A stretch of DNA of 64,000 nucleotides from the NCBI RefSeq assembly GCF_900447045.1, contig NZ_UAWH01000014.1, positions 1,114,501 through 1,178,500 on the forward strand, written 5' to 3'. The notes below the pieces were generated by a model. That model was not told the DNA's origin. It ran no database searches and saw only the letters and a list, made by a program, of their open reading frames with translations. Each line of letters starts with the position of its first letter. The first letter of the stretch is position 1. Both the position numbers and the translations under genes were made by a program. Source of the stretch: Clostridium paraputrificum. GTDB taxonomy: Bacteria; Bacillota; Clostridia; Clostridiales; Clostridiaceae. Shown here piece after piece: positions 20,784 to 31,160 of the stretch.

Positions 20784-20990
20784 TTGAAAACAAGAATTGC
20801 TGAATTGCGAAAGAAACATAAAATTTCGCAAGAAGAACTTGCTTTAGCTGTGGGAGTTACAAGGCAAACTATAACCTCTTTAGAGGTTGAAAAGTATACT
20901 GCATCCTTGGTTTTAGCTTATAAGATTGCCAAATACTTTGGCACTACCATAGAGGATATATTTGATTTTTCAGAGGTGGAGGAAATATAA
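20784..20990 (+). CDS. Small XRE/Cro-type HTH regulator
   Basis: The 68-residue protein is essentially one helix-turn-helix domain (RIAELRKKHKISQEELALAV, then TRQTITSLEVEKYTASLVL). It starts at TTG 20784, with GGAGGT 6 nt upstream; the longer frame from 20703 runs through the operator. It is followed, 1 bp after its stop, by a membrane protein. This regulator-plus-membrane-protein pairing is widespread in Firmicutes. Confidence 0.88.
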   Translation: MKTRIAELRKKHKISQEELALAVGVTRQTITSLEVEKYTASLVLAYKIAKYFGTTIEDIFDFSEVEEI

Positions 20991-20991
20991 A

Positions 20992-21438
20992 ATGGATAAG
21001 TTTAAAAAAGACTTGCAAACAAGAATAAGAATGCTAGTTTGTTACAACAGTATACTAATAATAATGGTGTCTTTTGGCCTTTTTCACCCTACTGCTGGAC
21101 AAAGTGAATTTACATTAGGATTTATGTCTGGCGTTAATGTGGGGCTATATGTAGCTGTTCAAGCCTTACTAATTTATTTAGTGTTTAAATATCAAGGAGC
21201 CCTTAGAAAAGAAGATAAATTGAGGGAACTATATATTTATGAAAATGATGAACGTTGTAAATATATACGTGCTCAAATAGGTGGAGTTGGTATAAATATC
21301 ATTTTAGGGGGCTTGGCAATAGGAACGATCATATCAGGATTTTATAATGAAATAGTATTTTTTGTTTTACTTTCAACTTTGATGTTCAGTGCATTAGTGA
21401 AAGGAATATTGAAGGTGTACTTTAATAGAAAGGTATAA
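20992..21438 (+). CDS. Membrane protein paired with the small XRE regulator
   Basis: The 148-residue protein has about four membrane segments (residues ~18-34, 45-68, 100-120, 122-142) and a cytosolic loop LYIYENDERCKYIRAQIGG. This loop resembles the ENDER/HDER-containing proteins encoded beside small XRE regulators (DUF2178-like; my family assignment is tentative). The ATG at 20992 follows GGTGGAGGA. The role is unknown. Confidence 0.75.
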   Translation: MDKFKKDLQTRIRMLVCYNSILIIMVSFGLFHPTAGQSEFTLGFMSGVNVGLYVAVQALLIYLVFKYQGALRKEDKLRELYIYENDERCKYIRAQIGGVGINIILGGLAIGTIISGFYNEIVFFVLLSTLMFSALVKGILKVYFNRKV

Positions 21439-21453
21439 GGAGATGTGTGTCCT

Positions 21454-21660
21454 ATGAAAAGAAAATTACTGGCTTTATCATCACCAGTGGGAATAATAAT
21501 ATTTTTAATCTATGCTATTGGTAAGCGTTTTATTGGTGAGTATCCAGACATTGTAGCTTATCCTATGATGGTTGTTAGTGTTGTTCTAATGATGATTGGA
21601 ATAGCTTATAATGGGTATTGTTTTGGAAAGAAAAAAAGTCCATATGACTTTAAATCCTAA
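21454..21660 (+). CDS. Small membrane protein, unknown
   Basis: The 68-residue protein has two hydrophobic spans (SSPVGIIIFLIYAIG and YPMMVVSVVLMMIGIAYNGY). It is the third gene of the XRE unit and ends before a strong terminator. The ATG at 21454 is preceded by ATAAGGAG at ~11 nt. It may function with the preceding membrane protein. Confidence 0.65.
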   Translation: MKRKLLALSSPVGIIIFLIYAIGKRFIGEYPDIVAYPMMVVSVVLMMIGIAYNGYCFGKKKSPYDFKS

Positions 21661-21672
21661 TTAAAAAATGGG

Positions 21673-21706
21673 AAGGATAAGCTCCAAGGAGGGGCTTATC
21701 CTTTTT
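21673..21706 (+). terminator. Rho-independent terminator
   Basis: AAGGATAAGC pairs with GCTTATCCTT, followed by a T tract. It closes the three-gene XRE unit. Confidence 0.9.
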
Positions 21707-21810
21707 GTTAACACTAACAATATATATGCTATAATAGATTAATAAAAAGTTATAGGAGTACTGATGGGGAAATATTCACAAAATAAACTAGAGAAAAGAG
21801 GGGAGAAAAC

Positions 21811-22218
21811 ATGAAGAAAAAAGTAGCATTTATATGTGTCCACAATTCTTGTAGATCACAAATGGCAGAGGCCTTAGGTAAAAAGTTTGCAGGAGATGTG
21901 TTTTACTCATATTCAGCAGGTACAGAAAAGAAGCCTCAGATTAATGAAGATGCAGTTAGAATAATTAAAGATTTATATGATATAGATATGAATGAAACTC
22001 AAAAATCTAAATTATTATCAGATATACCAAGCGTAGATATAGTTATAAAGATGGGCTGTAATGTTGTATGTCCTTATTTACCTGCAAATCATATTGAAGA
22101 TTGGGGATTGGAAGATCCAACTGGCAAATCAGATGAAGAGTTTATTAAGGTAGCAAGAGTAATTGAAGAAAAGGTTAAGAACCTTGCACTTAGAATTCAA
22201 AATGGAGAAGTTAAATAA
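21811..22218 (+). CDS. arsC: Arsenate reductase, thioredoxin-coupled (LMW-PTP type)
   Basis: The N-terminal CVHNSCR is the C-X5-R phosphatase loop (Cys9 to Arg15). The resolving cysteines are in KMGCNVVCPYLP around residues 83-87, and WGLEDPTGKSDEEF is the conserved D-P loop. It reduces arsenate to arsenite using a Cys relay and thioredoxin. The length (135) is typical. No arsenite efflux or ArsR gene is adjacent. A -10 TATAAT lies at 21730-21735. Confidence 0.93.
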   Translation: MKKKVAFICVHNSCRSQMAEALGKKFAGDVFYSYSAGTEKKPQINEDAVRIIKDLYDIDMNETQKSKLLSDIPSVDIVIKMGCNVVCPYLPANHIEDWGLEDPTGKSDEEFIKVARVIEEKVKNLALRIQNGEVK

Positions 22219-22221
22219 AAA

Positions 22222-22301
22222 AGGTGTGGCGGATATTTATTTCCCTTCTTACTTAAGGTAAGGAAATTATAAAATTACTATCCTTTATTTTATATTTTTT
22301 A
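22222..22301 (-). repeat. Hairpin repeat, copy C (inverted, lacks the hairpin)
   Basis: Read on the minus strand it matches copy B over its outer parts: the flank AAGGATAGTAATTTTATAAT, the TTCCTTACCTT-AGTAAGAAGGG block and AATAAATATCC-CACC. The ~45-bp inner hairpin (with GCTTGCGACGGAACAAGC) is cleanly absent, leaving AGAAGGG joined to AAATAAATATCC. It lies just after arsC. Confidence 0.75.
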
Positions 22302-22374
22302 ATATGAAAATGTAATAATACCTTTGATTTATAGCTAATTGAAATTTTATAATTTACTAGACAGTAAAAAAAGA

Positions 22375-22405
22375 AAAGATAAGTACCAGGGGGGAACTTA
22401 TCTTT
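22375..22405. other. Perfect 10-bp hairpin in a gene-free gap
   Basis: AAAGATAAGT / ACTTATCTTT with an 11-nt G-rich loop. The minus-strand side is followed by a T tract, so it could terminate minus-strand transcripts. It resembles the GATAAGC hairpin at 21673. The rest of 22302-22538 shows nothing assignable. Confidence 0.5.
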
Positions 22406-22538
22406 CTCACAAACAACCAATAATGATTCGGCACAAATCACTATTTAATGTAATTATAATCTATGAAGGTTACCAAAAAAAGGTACAAAATTTAATAAAA
22501 AGGTGTTATTATTTAAAAAAATAAATTAGAGGTGAACT

Positions 22539-23066
22539 ATGAAGTTTATTAGATTATTATCTAAAGATGATGAAATGTTTAGTGAGGCTATGAATTTATA
22601 TGGAAAAAGCTTTCCTTCTCATGAACAAAGAGAAATTGAATCTCAAAAAGAAATATTAAAGGATGAGGAATATCATTTTGATTTAATTTATGATAATGAT
22701 AGCTTTGTAGGTATTATTCTTTATTGGGAAACATTAAATTACATATATATTGAGCATTTTTGCATAGAGCCTAATATGCGTAATAAAAAGTATGGGGAAA
22801 ATGCACTTGAATTACTTAAGGAAAAGAAAAAGACAGTAATCTTAGAAATTGACCCACCTATAGATGAGATATCTATTAGAAGAAAGTCATTTTATACAAG
22901 GGTTGGATATAAAGAAAACAAATTCAATCATATCCATCCCCCATATAGCAAATTAAATAAAGGTCATTCACTATCAGTTATGTCATATCCTAATCTTTTG
23001 ACTGAAATTGAATATGATAATTTTAATTCCTATTTAAAGGATAGAGTTATGAACATTGCTTATTAA
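22539..23066 (+). CDS. GNAT family N-acetyltransferase
   Basis: The 175-residue protein has the acetyl-CoA core: a beta-strand plus acidic motif YIYIEHFCIEPNMRNKKYGENALELL near residues 65-90 (motif A, where R/Q-x-x-G-x-G is relaxed to NKKYGEN). It ends with YTRVGYKEN, the usual C-terminal FYxxxGF-like motif. The substrate is unknown. It converges with the minus-strand gene and overlaps it by 4 bp at the stops. Confidence 0.85.
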   Translation: MKFIRLLSKDDEMFSEAMNLYGKSFPSHEQREIESQKEILKDEEYHFDLIYDNDSFVGIILYWETLNYIYIEHFCIEPNMRNKKYGENALELLKEKKKTVILEIDPPIDEISIRRKSFYTRVGYKENKFNHIHPPYSKLNKGHSLSVMSYPNLLTEIEYDNFNSYLKDRVMNIAY

Positions 23067-23380
23067 GAAGATATAAATACATCACCTTTACCTACTATTA
23101 CGATTCTATAATCTGGCTTCAAAGGTAGTAGATTATATTTATCAGAATTCTGGGAAAGATGAATTGATTGTAACAAATTTTGGTTTTCATCAAAAACCTG
23201 AATAAAAGAAGTATTCACTTTTGAAACATTTTGAACTATATATTTATTATCAGATGAAAAGTTAAAGTCAGTTGCTTTATAAACACCTTCTTCAAATATG
23301 TTTACAGCGGATACTAACTGAGGAGAGACACAAAATAACAGGGATAAAGAAATTAAGGATATACTTATAAATTTTTTCAT
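23063..23380 (-). CDS. Small secreted protein, unknown
   Basis: A clear signal peptide (KKFISISLISLSLLFCVSPQ, cleavage probably after LVSA) precedes a ~80-residue beta-rich mature part with no cysteines. AAAGGTGG lies ~9 nt before the ATG on the minus strand. No family is recognised. The stop overlaps the convergent GNAT gene. Confidence 0.72.
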   Translation of the reverse strand: MKKFISISLISLSLLFCVSPQLVSAVNIFEEGVYKATDFNFSSDNKYIVQNVSKVNTSFIQVFDENQNLLQSIHLSQNSDKYNLLPLKPDYRIVIVGKGDVFISS

Positions 23381-23569
23381 AAAAACAAAACCACCTTTCG
23401 GTATTATTTTATCTAAGTATATATTTAAATATACAAAGAAGAAGATGAGTAAAGCTAATGGAAAAATAAATTCTAAAAGCTCTAGTAATGCATCTTCATT
23501 TAGAGTTTCAATTCTTTATATAGGAGCATGTTCAATGCTGCATTTACTCTCCAATTAGTCTATAAACAT

Positions 23570-23668
23570 TTATATATTGTTTTAAATATATAAAGAAATA
23601 AACATATATTCATATAAAGATATAAACATATATTTATATAAATACATAAATATATGTTTATATAAATA
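23570..23668. repeat. Imperfect tandem AT repeats
   Basis: Units of ~22-24 bp built on ATAAACATATATTCATATAA recur three to four times, with some in inverted order. They lie in a 630-bp gene-free stretch (23381-24014) that otherwise holds only the sigma-gene fragment and repeat copy D. Confidence 0.6.
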
Positions 23669-23724
23669 TGAACTTAAAGTTTTGCCTCACAAGGAATTTA
23701 TAAAATGAATTTCAAAATAAATTC

Positions 23725-23815
23725 TCATAAGGACAATTCTAAGTCTGTAGAAATATCACCAGAGAGGAAGCCCTCATGTTCATCCCTTTGAATAGATTTC
23801 CTAATTATATAAAAG
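23725..23815 (-). pseudogene. Fragment of a second sigma-factor gene
   Basis: The minus strand encodes RKSIQRDEHEGFLSGDIST followed by DLELS and a stop. This closely matches RKSTQRDDHEGLLSGDIST in the intact sigma gene at 30399-30989, with a nearly identical 29-bp DNA stretch. Only ~30 codons remain. Confidence 0.78.
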
Positions 23816-23821
23816 AACTAA

Positions 23822-23850
23822 AAAATAAATATCCACCAACTTTTTTGTGA
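23822..23850 (+). repeat. Hairpin repeat, copy D (3' end only)
   Basis: AAAATAAATATCCACC then AACTTTTTTGTGA matches the 3' end and flank of copy B. The 5' part is missing and is replaced by the sigma-gene fragment. Confidence 0.6.
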
Positions 23851-24014
23851 AATAATCCTTTATGTTCTATTTTTATTTTTCATAAATTTAGTTTCATCTA
23901 GATATTTATGAAATGTCAAATATTTAAATTTAATAGTGTTTATATTAATTATTCAATATGGAAACATAATTTTTCTTGATAACATAAAGGTATTATAAAA
24001 AAGGAGGAAGATAT

Positions 24015-24905
24015 ATGGATAATACTGTATTGACTATGGATATAGGAGGAAGTTCTATTAAGTATGGAATATGTAATTTACAAGGAGAATTCTTAAATAA
24101 GGGTTCAGTTAAAACACCATTAAGGTCATTAGAGGATTTAGTTAAGGTTATTAAAGAGATTCACAAAAACTATGAAGATGTTATTGGAATTGCTATATCA
24201 ATGCCTGGAGTTATTGATGTTATAAAAGGAATTGCAATTACTGGTGGAGCTTTAACCTATATTGATAACACACCACTAGCTGAAATAATAAGCAAAGAGA
24301 TTAAGAAGAAGGTTGTTATAGCCAATGATGGTAAGTGTGCAGCGTTAGCAGAATTAGGATTTGGAAATTTGAAAGGTATTAAAAATGGAGTTGCAATGAT
24401 TCTAGGAACAGGAGTAGGAGGGGGGATAGTAATAAATGGAGAACTTTTAAATGGAAGTAATTTCTCAGCAGGAGAATTTTCTTATGTAAATACAAATATA
24501 GAACAAGTTTCTAATATAGATTATTCAATGGCTTGTCAACTTGGAATTAGAGGAGTTTCAAAAGCAGTTGAGGAAACTTCTAATTTAAAGGATTTAAGTG
24601 GAATTGATATATTTAAGTTAATAAAAGAAGGTAATAAAGATGTAGAGAGGGGATTCAAAAATTACTGCCGTAAATTAGCAAGCAATATTTATAATATAAT
24701 GTATATATTGGATCCAGAGCGATTTGTAATTGGGGGAGGTATATCAGCAGAGCCTTTGCTATTTACTTATTTACAAGAAGCGTTAGATGATTTGTATAAT
24801 GAATTCTCTATAAAGTTAAGAAAGCCTGAGATTATGCCTTGCAAGCATAGAAATGATGCTAATTTAATAGGTGCTTTATATAATTTTCTTAATATTAAGA
24901 TATAG
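24015..24905 (+). CDS. ROK family kinase (glucokinase / beta-glucoside kinase type)
   Basis: The 296-residue protein has the ROK ATP-binding motif MDIGGSSIKYGI at the N-terminus, the catalytic region IANDGKCAALAELGFG (Asp ~105), and LGTGVGGGIVINGELLNG. The ROK zinc motif (CxCGxxGCxE) is absent; the loop reads SNIDYSMACQLGIRG. That fits the BglK-type kinases that phosphorylate cellobiose or other beta-glucosides at O6 with ATP. As first gene of the locus, with an orphan IIC after it, it may supply the phosphorylation step itself. Confidence 0.85.
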   Translation: MDNTVLTMDIGGSSIKYGICNLQGEFLNKGSVKTPLRSLEDLVKVIKEIHKNYEDVIGIAISMPGVIDVIKGIAITGGALTYIDNTPLAEIISKEIKKKVVIANDGKCAALAELGFGNLKGIKNGVAMILGTGVGGGIVINGELLNGSNFSAGEFSYVNTNIEQVSNIDYSMACQLGIRGVSKAVEETSNLKDLSGIDIFKLIKEGNKDVERGFKNYCRKLASNIYNIMYILDPERFVIGGGISAEPLLFTYLQEALDDLYNEFSIKLRKPEIMPCKHRNDANLIGALYNFLNIKI

Positions 24906-25041
24906 ACATAGAAATATTAAAAATTAATTACCCTCTCATGTAAAGGTTTGCTATGATGAAATTGTAAATTAATTCAGTAATAATTATTCTAAATAGTGAG
25001 TAGCGCGCATCATGATTTAGACATACAACAGGAGGAATAAT

Positions 25042-26343
25042 ATGAAATTTTTTAATAGTTTTCAAAATGGACTTGAGAAAATAGTTGGTCCCTTTGCGGA
25101 AAAGGTTGCAAATAATAAGTTTATTAAAGCTTTAACAGAAGGCTTTATGTGTACTATGCCTATTACTTTAGGGGTTGCTGTAATTGCAGTTTTAGGGAAT
25201 TTACCAATAGAACCATGGACTAATTTCTTAAACAACTCTGGATTGTATAGTGTTGCACAAGAGGTTATAGCATTAACCTTATCCCTTCTAGCAGTATATG
25301 TTGTTGCTGCTATTGCTTATTGTTATACAAAGAATGAAGGGGAGAATGGAATAGTAGGAGCAGTAATTGCTTTAGCTTCATTTTTATTATTGATGCCAGT
25401 ACAAAGTGTTATGTTACCTGATAGTGCAATGCCTTCTTCAATGTTGTTAACAAGTCAAATGGGTAGTGATGGTATTTTCGTGGCTATTATTGTAGGTTTA
25501 TTTATTCCATGGCTATACTGTTTTCTTATGAAGAAAAATTTAAAACTAAAATTACCTAATTCTGTACCACCAATGGTTGCTCAATCTTTATCACCAACAT
25601 TTGTTTCAATGATAATATTTACATTAATGTTTGCAATTAAGTATGCTTGTGCTCAATCTTCTTTTGGAGATATTTTCTCTTTAATAACTACAGTAATTGG
25701 ACAACCAATTGCTAAGTTTGGAGCATCACCTATATCTTTAATTTTAGTATTTACGCTAATGAACTTAATTTGGTTCTTTGGAATTCACCCAAATACAATT
25801 TTAAGTTGTTATATGCCAATATTAATGATGGTAAGTGTAGCAAATACAGAAGCATTTACTAATGGACAACCTTTACCATTTTTATTATTTGCTATTTTAG
25901 GAGGATGTATACAAATAGGTGGAGCAGGTAATACATTAGGTTTATGTATTGCAACTATATTTGCAAAATCTGAAAAATATAAAACTATGAGAAAGCTAGT
26001 AATTCCAGCAAATATATTTAATATAAATGAACCAATTATATTTGGTTTTCCAATAATGTTAAATCCATTATATTTTATGCCTATGGTATTGAGTCCTATA
26101 GCATCTGGATTAGCAGTTATAGGATTATATAAGATACTTCCAATTACAATTAATCCTGCAATATCTATGCCTTGGGTAACACCAGGATTTGTAACAACGT
26201 TTTTCCAAGGAGGAGTAAGCTTATTATTACTATGGCTTATATCATTATTTATCCACTTTATCTTATACCTACCATTCTTCTTGATAGATGATAAGAATGC
26301 ATATGAACAAGAGAAAAAGCAAGAAATGGAAGTGAACAATTAA
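25042..26343 (+). CDS. celB: PTS lactose/cellobiose-type IIC permease (CelB-like), orphan
   Basis: The 433-residue, roughly ten-span membrane protein has the IIC signatures GIHPNTILSCYMPILMM and NIFNINEPIIFGFPIMLNP. The glutamate in NEPIIFG binds the sugar. No IIA or IIB gene is present in the 6-kb locus, so it must borrow these from elsewhere or act as a facilitator feeding the adjacent ROK kinase. AGGAGG precedes the ATG. The next gene starts 1 bp after its stop. Confidence 0.92.
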   Translation: MKFFNSFQNGLEKIVGPFAEKVANNKFIKALTEGFMCTMPITLGVAVIAVLGNLPIEPWTNFLNNSGLYSVAQEVIALTLSLLAVYVVAAIAYCYTKNEGENGIVGAVIALASFLLLMPVQSVMLPDSAMPSSMLLTSQMGSDGIFVAIIVGLFIPWLYCFLMKKNLKLKLPNSVPPMVAQSLSPTFVSMIIFTLMFAIKYACAQSSFGDIFSLITTVIGQPIAKFGASPISLILVFTLMNLIWFFGIHPNTILSCYMPILMMVSVANTEAFTNGQPLPFLLFAILGGCIQIGGAGNTLGLCIATIFAKSEKYKTMRKLVIPANIFNINEPIIFGFPIMLNPLYFMPMVLSPIASGLAVIGLYKILPITINPAISMPWVTPGFVTTFFQGGVSLLLLWLISLFIHFILYLPFFLIDDKNAYEQEKKQEMEVNN

Positions 26344-26344
26344 A

Positions 26345-27079
26345 ATGGCGAAAATTAAATGTAATGTTATATCTTACACATTAATGAGAACAGTTGAAAT
26401 AGAAGTAATTCTTCCAACAGTAACAATTCCAGAAAGTTTAATGAAGGCTGGGGATATTCACCATGAATATCCCGCAAAATTCCCTGTAGTATATTTATTA
26501 CATGGATTTGGAAATAACCAAAGTCAATGGACAGGATATACTAATGTAGAGCTTTATGCAGAAGAAAGACAAATAGCAATAGTAATGATATCTGGAGAAA
26601 ATAAAAATTACATTGATATGGGAAAGGATTTGTTTGAAAAATTCATAGAGGATGAGTTACCAGAATTTATATGCAATACTTTTCCAATATCTAATAAGAA
26701 GGAAGATAGCTTTATAGCAGGATTATCTATGGGAGGCTTTGGTGCATTATATCATGGAATATTAAACTCAAATAAATATAATGCAATAGGAGCATTTTCT
26801 CCTGCAGTTAGAATGCAGAATAATCCAATAAATATATTTGAAGTATTAGAAAAGGCTAAAGAAGCACCTAAAATGTTCATTGCTTGTGGAGAAGAGGACT
26901 TTGTTTATGAAGATGTTAAGGACTTTGTAAATAAAATTAAAGAAAAAGGGTTTGATCTTACATGGATAAGTGCAGATGGATATGAACATGAATGGAGATT
27001 TTGGAATATATGCATAGAAAAGTTCTTAGATTGGATTGAAAGAACTGATTATTATAGTAATAAAATAAGAAAAATCTAA
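26345..27079 (+). CDS. Alpha/beta-hydrolase, esterase D / acyl-esterase family
   Basis: A 244-residue esterase D-type hydrolase. The oxyanion region is YLLHGFGNNQSQW, the nucleophile is Ser in GLSMGGFGALYHG (about residue 128), and the acid and histidine lie in ACGEEDFVYED and GYEHEWRFW. It should remove acetyl or other short acyl groups. Between a cellobiose-type IIC and a phospho-glycosidase, sugar de-esterification before or after uptake is a reasonable inference. No signal peptide, so it acts in the cytoplasm. Confidence 0.85.
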   Translation: MAKIKCNVISYTLMRTVEIEVILPTVTIPESLMKAGDIHHEYPAKFPVVYLLHGFGNNQSQWTGYTNVELYAEERQIAIVMISGENKNYIDMGKDLFEKFIEDELPEFICNTFPISNKKEDSFIAGLSMGGFGALYHGILNSNKYNAIGAFSPAVRMQNNPINIFEVLEKAKEAPKMFIACGEEDFVYEDVKDFVNKIKEKGFDLTWISADGYEHEWRFWNICIEKFLDWIERTDYYSNKIRKI

Positions 27080-28558
<1,479 letters not shown>

Positions 28559-28587
28559 TATATGATAGAATATATTTGGGTGATTTT

Positions 28588-29436
28588 ATGAAATTTAGTA
28601 TAGATAGTGAATATGAAAATTTAGTTCCAAATGATATTAGAGTAACTGATGTAAATAGATATTGTCTTCTAACAGAATCCTATGGAGTTAATGAGAGTAC
28701 AAATACTATAGATGCTCATTGGCATGAATGGTTAGAAGTAATATATATATTAGAAGGAGAAATGACCATTGAATATGAAGGCGGTTTATTTAATGTAAAG
28801 AAGGGAGAGGTATGTGTAATTGGCTCTCAGGCTTTACACAAAATCGTAGGAGCAAAAGGAGTATATAGATTTCAATGCTTGCATATAAATAATGGATTTA
28901 TTATTAAAAATATAAATAGTGTAGTATTTTCAAATAAGATTTTTAAGATAAATGAAAAAGAAGTATTTTTAAAGTATTTTAATAATATAGTATCTCTTAT
29001 AAATGAAAAGAATGCAGTAGCTATTATGAAATATAAGGCTAACCTTTTACTATTACTTTCTCATTGTATTGAAGAGAAAAAGTTAGATAAAAATGAAAAT
29101 GGCAATTCACCATATAGTGATTCTTTTACAAGAATTTTATTTTATATTAATATACACTTTAAGGAACAATTATCATTAAATGATTTATCTAGAGAATATA
29201 ATTATACACCACAATATATATCTTCATTGTTTAAGAAATATTTAAATGTAACTTTTCATACCTATTTAACTAAGGTAAGATTAGATAGAGCTAAATTTAT
29301 GTTATTTAGTTCTAATAATAAAATAATAGATATTGCGTATGAATGTGGTTTTCCTAGTGAACAATCTTTTATTGCGCAGTTTAAAAAAGTTTATGGTTTA
29401 ACACCAGCTAGTTATAGAAAGAAAGACGGTTCTTAA
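28588..29436 (+). CDS. AraC-family regulator with N-terminal cupin
   Basis: Residues 1-130 form a cupin sugar-sensing domain (AHWHEWLEVIYILEGEMTIEYE). Residues ~185-282 carry the double AraC HTH (LSLNDLSREYNYTPQYISSL, then DIAYECGFPSEQSFIAQFKKVYG). Its position at the end of the ROK-celB-esterase-GH1 block suggests it activates that block in response to the sugar. Start ATG 28588 is chosen because GGGTG lies 5 nt before it. Its last codons form part of a terminator. Confidence 0.9.
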   Translation: MKFSIDSEYENLVPNDIRVTDVNRYCLLTESYGVNESTNTIDAHWHEWLEVIYILEGEMTIEYEGGLFNVKKGEVCVIGSQALHKIVGAKGVYRFQCLHINNGFIIKNINSVVFSNKIFKINEKEVFLKYFNNIVSLINEKNAVAIMKYKANLLLLLSHCIEEKKLDKNENGNSPYSDSFTRILFYINIHFKEQLSLNDLSREYNYTPQYISSLFKKYLNVTFHTYLTKVRLDRAKFMLFSSNNKIIDIAYECGFPSEQSFIAQFKKVYGLTPASYRKKDGS

Positions 29437-29456
29437 TTTTTTAAGAGCCGTTTTTA
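29426..29456 (+). terminator. Rho-independent terminator overlapping a coding end
   Basis: ACGGTTCTTAA pairs with TTAAGAGCCGT, followed by TTTTTAT. The left arm overlaps the last codons and stop of the AraC gene. Confidence 0.88.
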
Positions 29457-29527
29457 TATTAGTGAATAACGCTTAGGAAAAATACTAAAAATCAGATATT
29501 ATAATTAAAGTAGATAAGAGGGGAAAT

Positions 29528-30283
29528 ATGAAGATAATTATAAGAGCAGATGACTTAGGAATTAGTGAAGGAGTAAATTATGGAATTTTAAAGTCTATAA
29601 AAGATGGAATAGTTACTTCAACTGGAATAATGCCAAATATGAAATATGCAGAACATGGTTATAATTTAGTAAAAGATACAGGTGTTTGCATAGGACAGCA
29701 TACTAATATCTCTTTAGGTAGACCACTTATGGAGCCAGACTTAATTCCATCATTAGTAAATGAAAGAGGGTACTTTTATTCTAGTAAAGAAATAAATGAA
29801 AGAACAGTTGACAGTATTAGCATTTCAGAATGTGAATTAGAGATAGAAGCACAATTAAATAGATTTATAGAAATAACAGGTAAAAAACCAGATTATTTCG
29901 AAGGACATGCTGTATTCTCCCAGAATTATTTTAAGGCATTAGAAAATGTGTCAAAAAGACATGGATTATTTTATGATATTCCAGGATTTAATAAAGAATG
30001 GGAAAAGGAATATGGAATTACTTCATTAGGCTTTGTAAAATTAAATGAAGAAGGCTTATATGATGCATATAAGTATTTTGAAGATAATCTTGAGACAATG
30101 AAGAAGGAAGAGTGTACAATTGCAATTTTTCATCCAGGATACTTAGACCAATTTATATTAGATAATTCATCATACACTAAAATAAGACCAATGGAATGTG
30201 AGTTTTTATGTAGCCAATGGGTAAAGGAGTTCTTATATGAAAATAACATTAAATTAGTGGATTTTAGAAATTATAGGGACTAG
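29528..30283 (+). CDS. chbG: ChbG/YdjC-type carbohydrate deacetylase
   Basis: The 251-residue protein starts with IIIRADDLGIS, in which the Asp pair forms the metal site, and has further ligands in GQHTNISLG and IAIFHPGYLD. Family members remove an N-acetyl group from chitobiose or its phosphate so that a phospho-glycosidase or regulator can use the product. Next to CelB-type IIC, a GH1 enzyme and an AraC regulator it recalls the chb operon of enterics. It has its own start after a terminator. Confidence 0.87.
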   Translation: MKIIIRADDLGISEGVNYGILKSIKDGIVTSTGIMPNMKYAEHGYNLVKDTGVCIGQHTNISLGRPLMEPDLIPSLVNERGYFYSSKEINERTVDSISISECELEIEAQLNRFIEITGKKPDYFEGHAVFSQNYFKALENVSKRHGLFYDIPGFNKEWEKEYGITSLGFVKLNEEGLYDAYKYFEDNLETMKKEECTIAIFHPGYLDQFILDNSSYTKIRPMECEFLCSQWVKEFLYENNIKLVDFRNYRD

Positions 30284-30302
30284 ATATGCAATTTATATAA
30301 AA

Positions 30303-30337
30303 ATAAGAGGCTTGTTTGCGCAAGCCTCTTATCTATT
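30303..30337 (+). terminator. Rho-independent terminator, possibly bidirectional
   Basis: ATAAGAGGCTTG pairs perfectly with CAAGCCTCTTAT around a TTTGCG loop, between the chbG gene and the convergent sigma-factor gene. Confidence 0.85.
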
Positions 30338-30398
30338 TTAATATATATGAAAGTTTAAAATTTGAAATAAAAAATAAGACATGGAATAGTTCCAGGTT

Positions 30399-30989
30399 TT
30401 AAACATTATAAGTATTATTTATAAATTCATTAAAAGGAATTTTCATTTTATCTAATGCTGATTTCTTTTTCTTTACAGCAGTAGAGTAGTTAAGATTTTT
30501 AAATGCAGCATATTCTCTAACTGTATGTTCCTCAAAGACAACAAGATTAACTAATTCAAGTTCATCTTTGTTTAGCTCCTTAAAAACATGTTTAATAAGC
30601 TGAGCATCTATAATGTCTGACTCCTTTTTCTCATAAGCACACTCCTCAGGTTTAAGAAGAGATTCTAAGTCTGTAGAAATATCACCAGAGAGCAATCCCT
30701 CGTGGTCATCCCTTTGAGTAGATTTCCTAAGTATATATTTAAAGTTATTTTTTATAGCATTAATAGAATAAGCAACAAATCTATGTTTGCTTGTATCATA
30801 TTTAGCTATGCAGTTAAAAAGGATTCTATAGGATTCACTAATAAGATCCTCCCTTTCATATCCAGGAGCAAATACCTTTTTAGTAAGCCCATATATTATT
30901 GGTTTGAATTCTTCAACAAGAATTTCTTGTGCTTCAATATCTTTTTCCTTTGCAAGCTTCACTAAAGTTTCAATATACTTATAATCCAT
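30399..30989 (-). CDS. Sigma-70 family RNA polymerase sigma factor (non-housekeeping)
   Basis: The 196-residue protein has a region 2-like segment (residues ~20-90: FKPIIYGLTKKVFAPGYERE, SESYRILFNCIAKYDTS) and a region 4-like HTH (~140-185: ELNKDELELVNLVVFEEHTV, AAFKNLNYSTAVKKKKSALD). The short two-domain form recalls clostridial alternative sigma factors that drive toxin or bacteriocin genes (UviA/TcdR group), but I cannot place it there firmly. Start ATG 30989 has GAGGTG 6 nt upstream. A palindrome ATATATGCAACAATTGCATA lies in its 5' leader. Confidence 0.8.
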   Translation of the reverse strand: MDYKYIETLVKLAKEKDIEAQEILVEEFKPIIYGLTKKVFAPGYEREDLISESYRILFNCIAKYDTSKHRFVAYSINAIKNNFKYILRKSTQRDDHEGLLSGDISTDLESLLKPEECAYEKKESDIIDAQLIKHVFKELNKDELELVNLVVFEEHTVREYAAFKNLNYSTAVKKKKSALDKMKIPFNEFINNTYNV

Positions 30990-31160
30990 AAACATCACCT
31001 CTTTTATTATATATGCAATTGTTGCATATATCACATTTTTGGGCATTTTTAACCTCTAGGAAAGTATAAAATTTTAAATTGCTATAAATTAAAGGCATTA
31101 ATATCTATATATTTTATATCAAGGAGATGATATAGTTAAAATGAAAGTGAGGGTTAATAT

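Noticed and set aside
23381-23500. Hydrophobic frame continuing upstream of the small secreted protein on the minus strand
   Set aside because: It has no start codon with a ribosome site, whereas the ATG at 23380 has one followed by a good signal peptide.
23570-23668. Tandem AT repeats considered as a CRISPR array
   Set aside because: Units are imperfect, partly inverted, and have no spacers or cas genes nearby.
25809-26339. 176-codon minus-strand frame inside celB
   Set aside because: Antisense shadow of a strongly supported membrane protein gene.
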